Shown: positions 41,691-50,937, counted from the stretch's first letter. The stretch is 64,000 nt of DNA from Pseudanabaena mucicola FACHB-723 (GCF_014696385.1 NZ_JACJQB010000011.1:1-64000); one strand, 5' to 3'. Notes: generated from the sequence alone by a model not told the origin. Program-made: numbers and translations.

Positions 41691-42504
41691 ATAAGCCCCA
41701 AAAATTTGCGCGTTCCTTTAGCCAGTCATTTTTGCGCCATTTTTCAACAATCGCCATCACCTTTTCGCGTAAGTCTAAATGTTGCAGTCCACGCGGCATT
41801 GCGATCGCAAAACTATGCACTGCCAAGGGTTGTCCAACCACTGAAAATTCAGGATTTTCGGTCAGCCATTGCGTTAGGTTGATGCGATCGCCCACAAAAG
41901 CGGCAATCTGCCCATTTTGCAAAGCAGCTAATCCCTCTGCATAGGAATTTGCACCGATAATTGCCGCTTTGGGGAATTGCGATTGAATGGCGGCAATCGC
42001 TGCTGAATTTTTGAGAGCACCAATTGCAGAGGTTTGCTTGATTTCTTGAGTCGTGATGTCACGCTTCCCGATCGCCACCGTACTGTCGGTGTAGTAGGGC
42101 AATGAAAAATCTATTAGACGTGAGCGATTTGTTGTGACCGTAATTTGAGCAATTGCTACGTCAATTTGATTATTTTGCAAGGTAGATAGGCGATCGCGAT
42201 TTTGGACTGGGACTAGCTCAACGGGGATATTTAGTTCCTTGGCTAATTCACGGGCAATATCAATTTCTAGCCCTACTAAGTTGCCACTGCGATCGCGAAA
42301 TCCCAAAGGCGATAGATTATCTTTGACCCCAATTCGTAACTTACCGCGTTTTTGGATTTTTTCGAGGGTATTAACTTCTGGAGTGATCGATGATGGCGAT
42401 TCTGTTGCGATCGCAAATTCCTCATGAAAGAAAAGTTGTAGAAAATTTGCACTACTAAATAAAGCGAAGCCATTCAGGAAGGCGATAAAAATTAGCCAAT
42501 TCAT
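41689..42504 (-). CDS. ABC transporter substrate-binding protein, family 3 (polar amino acids)
   Basis: A 271-residue binding protein. Start at 42504 (MNWLIFIAFLNGFALF) with a strong GAGGTGATC ribosome-binding context; the TTG eight codons upstream is less likely. A signal sequence or anchor covers ~1-25, followed by LEKIQKRGKLRIGVKDNLSPLGFRDRSG, LVGLEIDIARELAKELN, LQNNQIDVAIAQITVT, RSRLIDFSLPYYT and AFVGDRINLTQWL, the type-II binding fold. No permease or ATPase lies nearby, so the partner is elsewhere. Ligand unknown. Confidence 0.85.
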   Translation of the reverse strand: MNWLIFIAFLNGFALFSSANFLQLFFHEEFAIATESPSSITPEVNTLEKIQKRGKLRIGVKDNLSPLGFRDRSGNLVGLEIDIARELAKELNIPVELVPVQNRDRLSTLQNNQIDVAIAQITVTTNRSRLIDFSLPYYTDSTVAIGKRDITTQEIKQTSAIGALKNSAAIAAIQSQFPKAAIIGANSYAEGLAALQNGQIAAFVGDRINLTQWLTENPEFSVVGQPLAVHSFAIAMPRGLQHLDLREKVMAIVEKWRKNDWLKERANFWGL

Positions 42505-42559
42505 GATCACCTCTAGAGACAATAACAATGATTACAGCGCTTTGCACTTACTTAAAACC

Positions 42560-42600
42560 CAGAAATATTTTTAAAAGCGTCGCTTTTAAAAATATTTCTG
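42560..42600. repeat. 20-bp perfect hairpin
   Basis: CAGAAATATTTTTAAAAGCG (42560-42579) with its exact complement at 42581-42600 around one T. The same AGAAATTTTTAAAAG theme recurs in the hairpin at 57437-57489. It sits between the binding-protein gene and the glycosyltransferase cluster. Confidence 0.75.
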
Positions 42601-42765
42601 TACTACATAAAGCCTCAATAGGCTGTATGTGTAGTTTAAGCAGTAAACCTAGACTTTCTTACTAATTTTATATGATGAAATAAGCTTTTCTGATATAGCA
42701 TTAGTTATAGTTACTTTAATTTTTAGTTACTACTTGTTTAGTTGTTTAGGTAAGTTAGAGCGAAA

Positions 42766-43599
42766 ATGACTCGTTGCTACATTCTTTTGCCAGTTCACAA
42801 TCGACGCGATATCACTCAAAATTTTATAGAATGTCTAAAATCTCAAACTTATCAAAACTATGAACTAATCTTGATTGATGATGGCTCCATTGATGGAACA
42901 GCACAAATGGTAGCGAGTCAAATATCTAATTTAAAGATAATTACGGGGAAAGGTAATTGGTGGTGGGCAGGTGGATTGCAACAAGGTATTAACTGGCTAA
43001 AAACTAATATTCCTGACTCCAAAGACGTGGTTTTGATGATTAATGATGATGTATTTATAAAGCCAGATTTTCTAGAAATAGGCTTAAAACTTCTACAAAG
43101 AATGCCCAATACATTATTACAAGCTCAATGCTACAGTATGCAGACAGAGAACTGTTTGGATGTGGGAATAAACGCTGATTTTAATACCTTTACTTTTAGT
43201 ACGCCTAATTCCTATCAAGCGATTAATTGTTTGTCAACGCGAGGCTTATTTATTAGTTGGCAAGACCTGCAAAAGGTAGGAGATTTTTATCCAAGACTAT
43301 TACCACATTATTTGTCAGATTACGAATTCACAATTCGGGCATACCGTAAAGGCTTAACTTTATGCACCCAATCAGACCTGAAAGTCTGGCTCAACGAAGA
43401 GACAACAGGATTTCATCCTAGGGGGAAACTTCAATTCACCTCTATACTAAAAAGATATTTCTCTAGACGCTCTTCATCAAATAAAATTGACTGGACAATG
43501 TTTGTCTTATTAGCTTGTCCCAGAGACAAAATATTAATAAACCTAGGACGAATTTGGATAAATGGGCTAGTTAAGTTATTTGCAGGGAGGGGCGCATGA
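42766..43599 (+). CDS. Glycosyltransferase family 2
   Basis: A 277-residue GT-A enzyme and the first gene of the AT-rich surface-polysaccharide cluster. CYILLPVHNRRDITQNFIEC and LILIDDGSIDGTAQ form the nucleotide-sugar site; NWWWAGGLQQGINW and VVLMINDDVFIKPDFLE (N-D-D at the DxD position) resemble rhamnosyl- or N-acetylglucosaminyl-type GT2 proteins with a lowered tryptophan-rich loop. LPHYLSDYEFTIRAYRKGL is the acceptor-side segment. The stop overlaps the next gene by four bases (ATGA). Confidence 0.87.
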   Translation: MTRCYILLPVHNRRDITQNFIECLKSQTYQNYELILIDDGSIDGTAQMVASQISNLKIITGKGNWWWAGGLQQGINWLKTNIPDSKDVVLMINDDVFIKPDFLEIGLKLLQRMPNTLLQAQCYSMQTENCLDVGINADFNTFTFSTPNSYQAINCLSTRGLFISWQDLQKVGDFYPRLLPHYLSDYEFTIRAYRKGLTLCTQSDLKVWLNEETTGFHPRGKLQFTSILKRYFSRRSSSNKIDWTMFVLLACPRDKILINLGRIWINGLVKLFAGRGA

Positions 43600-44531
43600 C
43601 CACTTGGCAGTTAAACACTCCAGTCGCCTTTATCATTTTTAATCGCCCAAATACAACTAGTCGAGTGTTTGAAGTAATCCGTCAAGCTAAACCACCTAAG
43701 TTGCTGGTTATCGCTGATGGAGCAAGAAATAATCATCTTAACGATCAGCAAAATTGTGCTGCAACTAGAGCAATAATTGACAAAATTGATTGGAATTGTG
43801 AATTACTAAAGAATTACAGTGACTATAACTTAGGTTGTCGTGATCGTGTCTCCTCTGGACTAAATTGGGTGTTTGAACAGGTTTCTGAAGCAATTATCTT
43901 AGAAGATGACTGTTTACCCCATCCTAGTTTCTTTCGATTTTGCGAAGAGCTACTCACTAAATACAGAGATGATTCGAGAATCATGCACATCTCTGGTGAT
44001 AACTTTCAATTAGGTAAAAAGCGTACTCAAGCTAGTTATTACTTCTCTCGCTACAACCATTGTTGGGGATGGGCAAGTTGGAGACGCGCTTGGCATTACT
44101 ATGATGTAGATATGAAGCTATGGAGCCATATTCGTGATGGCAATTGGCTATATGACATTCTTGGTAATAGTAATTATGTTAAGGATTGGCACAAAAATTT
44201 TCAAGGAAGTTGCGATCGCATCATCGACTCTTGGGATTACCAATGGGCTTTTGCCTGTTGGGTACAAAGTGGGTTGAGCATTTTACCTAATCAAAATTTA
44301 GTAAGCAACATTGGTTTCAGCCGTGGGGGAACGCATACATTACGCAAAAACCTATTAGCAGACCTGCCACTAAATGCAATGGAATTTCCTTTAAATCATC
44401 CAATTGCTATAGCTAGAGATTTAAAAGCAGATGACTACACACAAAAGCTTTTATTTAGCCGTAGCTTGATTTCTAAAATACGTCGAAGACTATGGGTTAA
44501 CTCAAGTAGAAATATTTTTTCTAGACTTTAA
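43596..44531 (+). CDS. Glycosyltransferase (GT-A, hemolysin-related/methyltransferase-cluster type)
   Basis: A 311-residue GT-A protein: TPVAFIIFNRPNTTSRVFEVI and LLVIADGARNN at the donor site, SEAIILEDDCLPHPSFFRF with the E-D-D metal site, and HCWGWASWRRAWHYYD, the strongly conserved motif of a family often annotated as glycosyltransferase family A or nucleotide-diphosphosugar transferase in O-antigen-like clusters. Coupled to the preceding gene by ATGA. The sugar is unknown. Confidence 0.82.
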   Translation: MTTWQLNTPVAFIIFNRPNTTSRVFEVIRQAKPPKLLVIADGARNNHLNDQQNCAATRAIIDKIDWNCELLKNYSDYNLGCRDRVSSGLNWVFEQVSEAIILEDDCLPHPSFFRFCEELLTKYRDDSRIMHISGDNFQLGKKRTQASYYFSRYNHCWGWASWRRAWHYYDVDMKLWSHIRDGNWLYDILGNSNYVKDWHKNFQGSCDRIIDSWDYQWAFACWVQSGLSILPNQNLVSNIGFSRGGTHTLRKNLLADLPLNAMEFPLNHPIAIARDLKADDYTQKLLFSRSLISKIRRRLWVNSSRNIFSRL

Positions 44532-44533
44532 AT

Positions 44534-45322
44534 TTATTTGTGTAAGTGTCGCAAAATGTAAAAGTAAGTCTTCTGAGAAAGATATTCTATTGTACGGATG
44601 ATTTTCCAGTTTGTTGGTCTTTTATGTATTTTTTGATAGATTGTTGCATGTTTGCCTTTGCATTTACCTAACACTTTCAAACCCATCAATCTAGCAAACA
44701 GATTAAACGTATATCTAAAGTGGAAAGTTGAAGGGAGGTGACATTTAATTACAGGGCGGAAGCAATTAGCAATTATTAAGTACCCATTTAGAGATACAGT
44801 TTCTATCATGTTTTCAAAAATCTGAAGAGGATCAGTTACATGTTCTAGAACATCGGTGCTTACTAAACAATCATATTTTTTGTGTAAATTATGCACGAAC
44901 TGAATTAATGGATAATCTTTACATTCTTCAATAGCAAAATTATTAGGATATGGCTCATAAATATCAATCTCAATATTCCCAGACTTATTAGCAATTATCC
45001 TAGCTAGTGTTCCAAATCCACCACCAAAGTCCAAAACATGTTTAACTGATAATTGAACAATCAAATCTGCAATAATATGACGATGTTGTAAAGATACTTC
45101 ATGCTGTTCAATAAAGAAGCCATTTAGCAACCAAACTGGATGCTTATAAAAAGCAGTAATTTTTTCTTGATCTAGTATTAGATTGTCACAACCTAGATCA
45201 TCCCAAACCTGATCCATCAGTTGCCACATTTGAGAAAGGCTAACAGATTTGTCTGGCAAAGTTGCAAGCAACCTTTGTATTTCTTGATATTCTTCAGAAG
45301 CTAAGGTATTGCTAATCTGCAT
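44534..45322 (-). CDS. Class I SAM-dependent methyltransferase
   Basis: A 262-residue methyltransferase with VKHVLDFGGGFGTLARII (motif I), IEIDIYEPYP (motif II), YDCLVSTDVLEHVTDPLQIFEN (motif IV) and LNGYLIIANCFRPV (motif V). In a polysaccharide cluster such enzymes commonly O-methylate sugars, a plausible but unproven role. It converges on the upstream glycosyltransferase with two bases between stop codons. AT-rich like its neighbours. Confidence 0.83.
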   Translation of the reverse strand: MQISNTLASEEYQEIQRLLATLPDKSVSLSQMWQLMDQVWDDLGCDNLILDQEKITAFYKHPVWLLNGFFIEQHEVSLQHRHIIADLIVQLSVKHVLDFGGGFGTLARIIANKSGNIEIDIYEPYPNNFAIEECKDYPLIQFVHNLHKKYDCLVSTDVLEHVTDPLQIFENMIETVSLNGYLIIANCFRPVIKCHLPSTFHFRYTFNLFARLMGLKVLGKCKGKHATIYQKIHKRPTNWKIIRTIEYLSQKTYFYILRHLHK

Positions 45323-45365
45323 AAATTTTAGTGGTTATTTGTGTAGTTGGTTTTACAAGCAATTT

Positions 45366-46265
45366 TTATTTGAATTGACTTTTACTTTCCCATCTTAATG
45401 TTATAAATCTCTGAATTAACATCCATAAAGTCAATATTTTTTTATTGTTGGGACAATACATAATAAATATATAAGTTAATGGTACGATAAATAGATGTGA
45501 TTTTTTGTGAAATAGTGCATAGATGAATCCTTGAATATGATTAAGATTTAGTTTCTTCTGTTCATTATGAAAATCATTTAATAAAATAATAGATGGAGCA
45601 ACAAAAACTTTGATTTCCTGAGAATTAGCACGAATAGTAAGCTCAGAATCAGCATGATAATGAGGTAAAAATGACTCGTTGTATAGCCCGATTTTAGTAA
45701 ACACTTGGTGATGGATTAAAACACCATTACCTGCCAATGCATCTACCTGAATTATTTCATTATTCTTTATATGTTCGGGAATCTTTTCTAGTTCTAGATT
45801 GTGATAATTCAATTGTAAAAAATTCGCAGTTCCCCAATAATTAGTAGTCCCTATAGACCAGATTAAGTTGGGATTAGACAGATAGTTAATAGAATTTCCT
45901 AAAATAAGTGCTTGATGTTTTTTTGCGATCGCAACCATTTTTGAAATATGATCGACCTTCACGACTGAATCATCATTGATAGTAAAAATATATTCACATT
46001 TATCCTTTAAAGCTATTTTTATCCCTGAATTAGTAGCACCTGCCCAATACTCATTATCTGTCACCATAACTAAAGTCACTTGCGGAAAGCGTTTTAGAAG
46101 CTCTTCCCTTGTACCATCAGTAGAATTAGAGTCAACAACTATAATCTGAAGATTTGGGTAAGTTTGCAAAATAAATTGTCCTAAAAATCGAAACAATTTA
46201 TCTTTACGATTACGAGTTGGAACCACTGCTGAAACTTTTGGGAATTCTATAAAACTACAATCCAT
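45366..46265 (-). CDS. Glycosyltransferase family 2
   Basis: A 299-residue GT-A protein. Start at 46265 (MDCSFIEFPKVSAVVPTRN); a longer frame runs back into the next gene and is not used. KVSAVVPTRNRKDKLFRFLG, IIVVDSNSTDGTREELL, YWAGATNSGIKIA and YIFTINDDSVVKVDHI (NDD at the metal site) place it in the same subgroup as the gene at 42766. LPHYHADSELTIRANSQE is the acceptor-side segment. It starts seven bases after the upstream GT4 gene's stop. Confidence 0.85.
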   Translation of the reverse strand: MDCSFIEFPKVSAVVPTRNRKDKLFRFLGQFILQTYPNLQIIVVDSNSTDGTREELLKRFPQVTLVMVTDNEYWAGATNSGIKIALKDKCEYIFTINDDSVVKVDHISKMVAIAKKHQALILGNSINYLSNPNLIWSIGTTNYWGTANFLQLNYHNLELEKIPEHIKNNEIIQVDALAGNGVLIHHQVFTKIGLYNESFLPHYHADSELTIRANSQEIKVFVAPSIILLNDFHNEQKKLNLNHIQGFIYALFHKKSHLFIVPLTYIFIMYCPNNKKILTLWMLIQRFITLRWESKSQFK

Positions 46266-46272
46266 AGTGAAT

Positions 46273-47529
46273 TTAGCGAGACAGCTCCAAAATATTCTCA
46301 AACAAAGCTTGGTATCGCTGAGCTTGAGTCGATTGATCAAACTCTTGCAATGCTTTTTGTCGAGATTTATATTGTAAATCTCGACAGCGCTCAGCATCTC
46401 TTAATACCCAATCTATTCCATTTGCTAAATCCTGACAATCAAAAGGTTTTGCCAAATACCCTTGAAGTTTATGCTGAATCATATCGGGAATACCTCCGAT
46501 GTCAAAAGCAACGCAGGGAGTTCCACAGCTAATTGCTTCCATTACAGTATTGGGCAAATTGTCTTGAGTAGAAGGGACTAATAATAAATCAACGGCTGCA
46601 TACATAATTGATAGGGAAACGTCATCATGTAATTCCCCAAGATAATGACAGGGAAAACCCAGATTAATAGGAGTTTTAGGTTCTGATGCACCAAATACTA
46701 CCAACTCTAAATCCTCACATAACCCAGAGTTTTTTAAATATTGCAGAGTTGGCTGAAGAAATTGCCAGCCCTTACGAGGATCACTGGTTGCACGCATTGC
46801 CCCAAATAAAATCAATTGTTTATTTTGAGGTAACTGTAATCGGTCTCTAGCTAGCTTAGATTCCAATGGCTTATAAGTCTTAGTGTCCAAGCCATTAGGA
46901 ATAACCTGAATGGAGCAATTCCCTAAGAGAGAACTTGCTCTAGTAACATCGGCTAGCCAATTGCTAGGGGTGACAATTGTTAAATCCAATGCTTGCCAAG
47001 CTTTTGCTTTGCGTTCCCATACCCACTTGGACAAATCTTTTTCTCGCCTACTGTGTAATTGAGGACACTTACCACAATTAATAATGTAGCGATCACATCC
47101 TTGACTATAGTGGCACCCCCCTGTAAAAGCCCACATATCGTGAAGGGTTAATACTAATGGTTGTCGCAACTTCTTTAAAGACTCGATTTGTATAAATCCA
47201 CCCGAAATCCAATGCAGGTTAAGAATATCAGGATTAATTTGTTTTACTTCACTGGGTATGGAATCAGGAATCCATTGAGGAAAAAAAGCGCCGTAGTTAT
47301 CAAATTTACGGTAGGTATACAATGGAAGAGAATCAATTGTTGCTCTTGTCTTCGCAATTCCAATCTTTAGTTTTGTCTCAGGGGCTATTACTGTCCAGTC
47401 ATCACTAGATTTCTCCTGTACTAGCATTTGTGATTCTAGACCAATGTTCCGTAATCCTCGGTGCAATCTATAGGCAGCGCGAGCAGCTCCACCACGAGTA
47501 TCAAAAGTGCTTAACAACAAAGGTTTCAA
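46273..47529 (-). CDS. Glycosyltransferase family 4
   Basis: A 418-residue GT-B enzyme. STFDTRGGAARAAYRLHRGL at the N-terminus, LHWISGGFIQIE and HDMWAFTGGCHYSQGCDRY with cysteines in CGKCPQL are typical of the wbaZ/colanic-acid-like GT4 subgroup; VIPNGLDTKTYKPL, FGAMRATSDPRKGWQ and the donor motif VPSTQDNLPNTVMEAISCGTPCVAF with the E-x7-E follow. The start codon is a TTG at 47527-47529 with no clear ribosome-binding sequence, so the true start is uncertain by a few codons. Confidence 0.87.
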   Translation of the reverse strand: MKPLLLSTFDTRGGAARAAYRLHRGLRNIGLESQMLVQEKSSDDWTVIAPETKLKIGIAKTRATIDSLPLYTYRKFDNYGAFFPQWIPDSIPSEVKQINPDILNLHWISGGFIQIESLKKLRQPLVLTLHDMWAFTGGCHYSQGCDRYIINCGKCPQLHSRREKDLSKWVWERKAKAWQALDLTIVTPSNWLADVTRASSLLGNCSIQVIPNGLDTKTYKPLESKLARDRLQLPQNKQLILFGAMRATSDPRKGWQFLQPTLQYLKNSGLCEDLELVVFGASEPKTPINLGFPCHYLGELHDDVSLSIMYAAVDLLLVPSTQDNLPNTVMEAISCGTPCVAFDIGGIPDMIQHKLQGYLAKPFDCQDLANGIDWVLRDAERCRDLQYKSRQKALQEFDQSTQAQRYQALFENILELSR

Positions 47530-48156
47530 AACAACAAATACTGTATATTACAAGAAAAATTTTCATATGCTTTTATTCCAAACCCCAAAAATCATAAAGA
47601 CGTTTATTGACTATTTAAGTAGGAAATACAACAATCTAATGAACCAAAGAATACTTCGTAAGGAGTGAGATAGTCAAGAGATTGTCTCAGTCTATGATTT
47701 ATTACTAATGTTCCGTGGAACAGTTTGGCTAGGTGTACAAATTTATAAGATTTACAGGCAATCAACACTTTGGACTCTCATCCTAAAGTTGAGAATATGT
47801 AAGCTTTTTAAGATCTCCACATAACACCATTTATGGAAGTGTTGAATTAAAAGGGCATTGGTTAATCGGGGATAGGGTCTAAAAAGTCCATTTCATGACG
47901 ACAGATTATCTCTGTGAGTTCTTTTCTGAAAAGATCTCTAGACACTGCATTTCATTTGAATTGGTGTTCTTACCCCAATATTGCCTAAATATTGATTTTT
48001 ACGCAGAGCGCAAAGCGCTGTAATATTAACCAGTAAGCAATTATTGTGATCTTAGTGTGTCTAAGCTGCGTAATATCTAGCGTTAAACATGCGCCTAGGA
48101 TTTAGAGCGTAGCCGCAAACCCTCCGCTACAGGCACTGGTACATTTTTTAATCGTT
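47530..48156. other. Intergenic region with transposase remnant, upstream of serA
   Basis: About 630 bases. 47604-47775 is a decayed transposase piece (listed separately). 47780-48000 shows no ORF of note. A GCGCAAAGCGC dyad lies at 48007. The serA promoter must be in the right-hand part; no clear motif was recognised and no strong ribosome-binding sequence precedes serA. Confidence 0.5.
47604..47775 (-). pseudogene. Transposase C-terminal remnant
   Basis: Read on the minus strand, an uninterrupted frame of about 57 codons ends at TAA (complement 47604-47606). It contains VINHRLRQSLDYLTPYEVFF, the C-terminal pattern of IS30/IS3/IS481-class transposases (N-x-R-x-x-x-L-x-Y-x-TP-x-EVF). No start and no catalytic residues remain. 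It borders the AT-rich glycosyltransferase cluster. Confidence 0.5.
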
Positions 48157-49740
48157 ATGCCCAAAGTTCTCGTTTCTGACCCCATCGATCAAGTTGGTAT
48201 CGATATCCTTTCTCAAGTCGCCACCGTTGACGTAAAGACGACCCTCAGCCCCGAAGAATTGATCCAGATTCTTCCTGAATATGATGCAATCATGATTCGC
48301 TCTGGTACAAAATTAACCAAAGAAGCGATCGAAGCTGGTAAAAACCTCAAAATCATCGGTCGTGCTGGTGTTGGGGTCGATAACGTGGATGTTCCCACTG
48401 CTACTCGTATGGGTATTGTTGTGGTTAACTCCCCTGAAGGCAATACAATTGCAGCAGCAGAGCATACCCTCGCCATGATGATGTCGCTATCACGCTTTAT
48501 ACCTGCGGCGAATCAATCGCTTAAGGGTGGTAAGTGGGATCGTAAGAGCTTTACTGGTGTCGAAGTTTACAAGAAAAATCTTGGTATTCTCGGCTTAGGT
48601 AAAATTGGCTCCCATGTGGCATCTGTTGCCAAGTCTTTAGGGATGCGTGTCCTCGCCTATGATCCATTTTTGACCGCAGAACGTGCTGAAAAATTAGGTG
48701 TAAATCTAGTAGATCTAGAAATCCTATTGCGTGAAGCTGATTACATCACTTTACACTTGCCTAAAACTAAAGATACTGCTCACTTAATTAATGCTGAACG
48801 TATTGCTATCATGAAGGATGGTGTCAGAATCATTAACTGTGCTAGAGGCGGCATTATTGACGAAGTTGCGATCGCAGATGCGATCAAGAGTGGCAAAATC
48901 GCAGGTATCGCCCTTGATGTATTTGAAAATGAGCCTCTCGAAGCTGACTCTGGCTTGCGCGAACTCGGTGATAACGTTATTTTGACCCCTCACCTCGGTG
49001 CATCAACCGAAGAAGCCCAAACTAACGTTGCCGTTGATGTGGCTGAACAAATCCGTGATGTCCTGCTTGGCTTGCCAGCCCGCTCAGCGGTGAATATCCC
49101 TGGACTGCGTCCCGATGTATGGCAGAAACTTAAGCCTTATCTTCAACTTGCCGAAATGCTCGGTAACTTGGTTGGACAATTGGCAGGCGGTCGCGTTGAC
49201 ACTCTCAATGTCAAGCTCCAAGGTGAAATCGCTAATAGTGAAAGCCAACCGATCGTGGTGGCAGCTCTCAAAGGTTTGCTATCCCCTGCGCTCCGTGAGC
49301 GCGTTAACTTTGTGAACGCCAGCATTGAAGCAAAGGAGCGTGGTATTCACGTTACCGAAACTCGCGATCCTTCCGTTGAAGACTACAGCGGCTCGATTCA
49401 CCTCACCGCCCATGGCAACCAAGGTCAGCAGTCGGTAACTGGTGCATTGCTAGGCAAATCCGAAATTCGCATCACAAGCATCAATGAGTTCCCCATCAAT
49501 GTGGCTCCAACCCATTACATGCTGTTAACCTTACACCGTGATATGCCAGGTATTATCGGTCGCATTGGTTCTTTGCTTGGTAACTTTAACGTCAATATTG
49601 CCAGTATGCAAGTTGGTCGCCGTATGGTACGCGGTGAGGCGGTGATGGTCTTAAATATTGACGATCCATTGCCTAGTGGTTTGCTCGATGAAATCGTGCA
49701 TATTCAAGGCGTAACCGATGCTTTTGTGGTGAAGCTGTAG
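48157..49740 (+). CDS. serA: D-3-phosphoglycerate dehydrogenase
   Basis: Catalyses the first step of serine synthesis from 3-phosphoglycerate. The 527-residue long form has the substrate domain (IMIRSGTKLTKEAIEAG), NAD domain (LGILGLGKIGSHVASVAKSLGM), catalytic NCARGGIIDEVAI (Arg) and LTPHLGASTEEAQ (His), an intervening ASB domain, and a C-terminal ACT domain (YMLLTLHRDMPGIIGRIGSLLGN) that binds serine in many homologues. Single gene; the small ORF at 49795 follows on the same strand. Confidence 0.96.
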   Translation: MPKVLVSDPIDQVGIDILSQVATVDVKTTLSPEELIQILPEYDAIMIRSGTKLTKEAIEAGKNLKIIGRAGVGVDNVDVPTATRMGIVVVNSPEGNTIAAAEHTLAMMMSLSRFIPAANQSLKGGKWDRKSFTGVEVYKKNLGILGLGKIGSHVASVAKSLGMRVLAYDPFLTAERAEKLGVNLVDLEILLREADYITLHLPKTKDTAHLINAERIAIMKDGVRIINCARGGIIDEVAIADAIKSGKIAGIALDVFENEPLEADSGLRELGDNVILTPHLGASTEEAQTNVAVDVAEQIRDVLLGLPARSAVNIPGLRPDVWQKLKPYLQLAEMLGNLVGQLAGGRVDTLNVKLQGEIANSESQPIVVAALKGLLSPALRERVNFVNASIEAKERGIHVTETRDPSVEDYSGSIHLTAHGNQGQQSVTGALLGKSEIRITSINEFPINVAPTHYMLLTLHRDMPGIIGRIGSLLGNFNVNIASMQVGRRMVRGEAVMVLNIDDPLPSGLLDEIVHIQGVTDAFVVKL

Positions 49741-49794
49741 TGTAGATGTGGCGCAATGCGTTACCCTATGAACTAGATTTAGTGGGTATGTATT

Positions 49795-49941
49795 ATGTCA
49801 ACTTCAAAGCAATATATTCCGTCAGAAAAGTATCGTCAAATGTTGGTGCAGGATGCCAATCGCCGTTTTCAGGAATGGCATAATCGCTTTCTCAGCTACC
49901 AACAGGCTTATCTCGAAGACATGAATAAGCGTAAAAAATAA
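49795..49941 (+). CDS. Small protein, 48 residues
   Basis: Starts ATG at 49795 and stops TAA at 49939-49941. The peptide is helical and charged, with aromatic spacing (SEKYRQMLVQDANRRFQEWH, then RFLSYQQAYLEDMNKRKK). It lies 54 bases after serA and is followed directly by a perfect terminator, which supports it being the true end of the serA transcription unit. Not recognised by family. Codon use and the lack of rival frames favour real coding sequence. Confidence 0.55.
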   Translation: MSTSKQYIPSEKYRQMLVQDANRRFQEWHNRFLSYQQAYLEDMNKRKK

Positions 49942-49943
49942 CA

Positions 49944-49968
49944 AAAAGGCTCGCAATGCGAGCCTTTT
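49944..49968 (+). terminator. Terminator after the 48-residue gene
   Basis: Perfect 11-bp stem AAAAGGCTCGC / GCGAGCCTTTT, loop AAT, then TCTTTG. Two bases after the small gene's stop codon. Confidence 0.85.
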
Positions 49969-49995
49969 CTTTGCGATATTTTTTGAAATATAACT

Positions 49996-50871
49996 ATGGA
50001 TTTTTGGGAATGGTACGATCGCAATTTTGTTGCTGCTAAGGAACAGGATGTCCCCGTATATGAATTAGAGTGGCTGATTTTAAAGCTCACAGGTTTAGAT
50101 AAACTTGACCTGCGATTGCGATCGCAAAACATATCTCACAAAATTTCCCCAGAGCTATTTACCCAACTTGAGCAACTTTGGCAACAACGACTTTGCGATC
50201 GCATTCCCGTGCAGTATTTAGCAGGATCGGTAACATGGCGTAATTTGGAATTACAAGTTTCTCCCGCCGTTTTAATTCCCCGTCCTGAAACCGAACTAAT
50301 CATTGATATTGTCGTGGAGAATTGCCAAGCTTTGAGCTATCAGCAGGGAATTTGGGTTGATCTGGGAACTGGCAGTGGCGCGATTGCGATCGCCATGGCG
50401 AAACAGTTTCCCCTAGCCGAGATCCATGCTGTTGATTGCAGTGTGGCTGCCCTAGATATCGCCAAACTGAATGCTAGCCACAACCATCAAAATCATCAAA
50501 CAATTCAATTCCATCAGGGCAGTTGGTTTGAGCCATTGGCTAACTTAAATTTGCAAAACCAGCTAGCAGGCATGGTTTCCAATCCTCCCTATATTCCCAG
50601 TCGCGAGGTTCTCAAACTTCAGCCAGAAGTTACTAAACATGAGCCACATCTAGCCCTTGATGGTGGGGAAGATGGTCTTGATGATCTGTGGGAGTTAGTG
50701 GATACAGCCCCGCAATATTTGATGTCAGGAGGCTTTTGGATCGTGGAACTGATGGCAGGTCAAGCGCCCCTATTGCGATCGCAATTAGCAGCAGATGGCA
50801 GATATACAAATATGCAAATCCATCAAGATTATGCAGGTATTGAGAGATTTGTGTCAGCTTTTAGGAAGTAA
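49996..50871 (+). CDS. prmC: Peptide chain release factor N5-glutamine methyltransferase
   Basis: Methylates the GGQ glutamine of release factors RF1 and RF2. In the 291-residue protein the N-terminal helical domain recognises the factor, and the catalytic domain has VDLGTGSGAIAIAMAKQFP (motif I), IHAVDCSVAALDIAKLN and MVSNPPYIPS, the NPPY motif that holds the glutamine. LIPRPETELIIDIVVEN is another family mark. Length normal. Confidence 0.95.
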   Translation: MDFWEWYDRNFVAAKEQDVPVYELEWLILKLTGLDKLDLRLRSQNISHKISPELFTQLEQLWQQRLCDRIPVQYLAGSVTWRNLELQVSPAVLIPRPETELIIDIVVENCQALSYQQGIWVDLGTGSGAIAIAMAKQFPLAEIHAVDCSVAALDIAKLNASHNHQNHQTIQFHQGSWFEPLANLNLQNQLAGMVSNPPYIPSREVLKLQPEVTKHEPHLALDGGEDGLDDLWELVDTAPQYLMSGGFWIVELMAGQAPLLRSQLAADGRYTNMQIHQDYAGIERFVSAFRK

Positions 50872-50937
50872 TGTCAATTCATGAATTGCTGCTACCCAAA
50901 ACCAGAGATTGTGCTGACCGCTAAGCGGACGTTGGCT

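Noticed and set aside
46266-46397. N-terminal extension of the family-2 glycosyltransferase at 45366
   Set aside because: The extra 44 codons lie inside the upstream GT4 gene in another frame; the conserved domain starts after the ATG at 46265.
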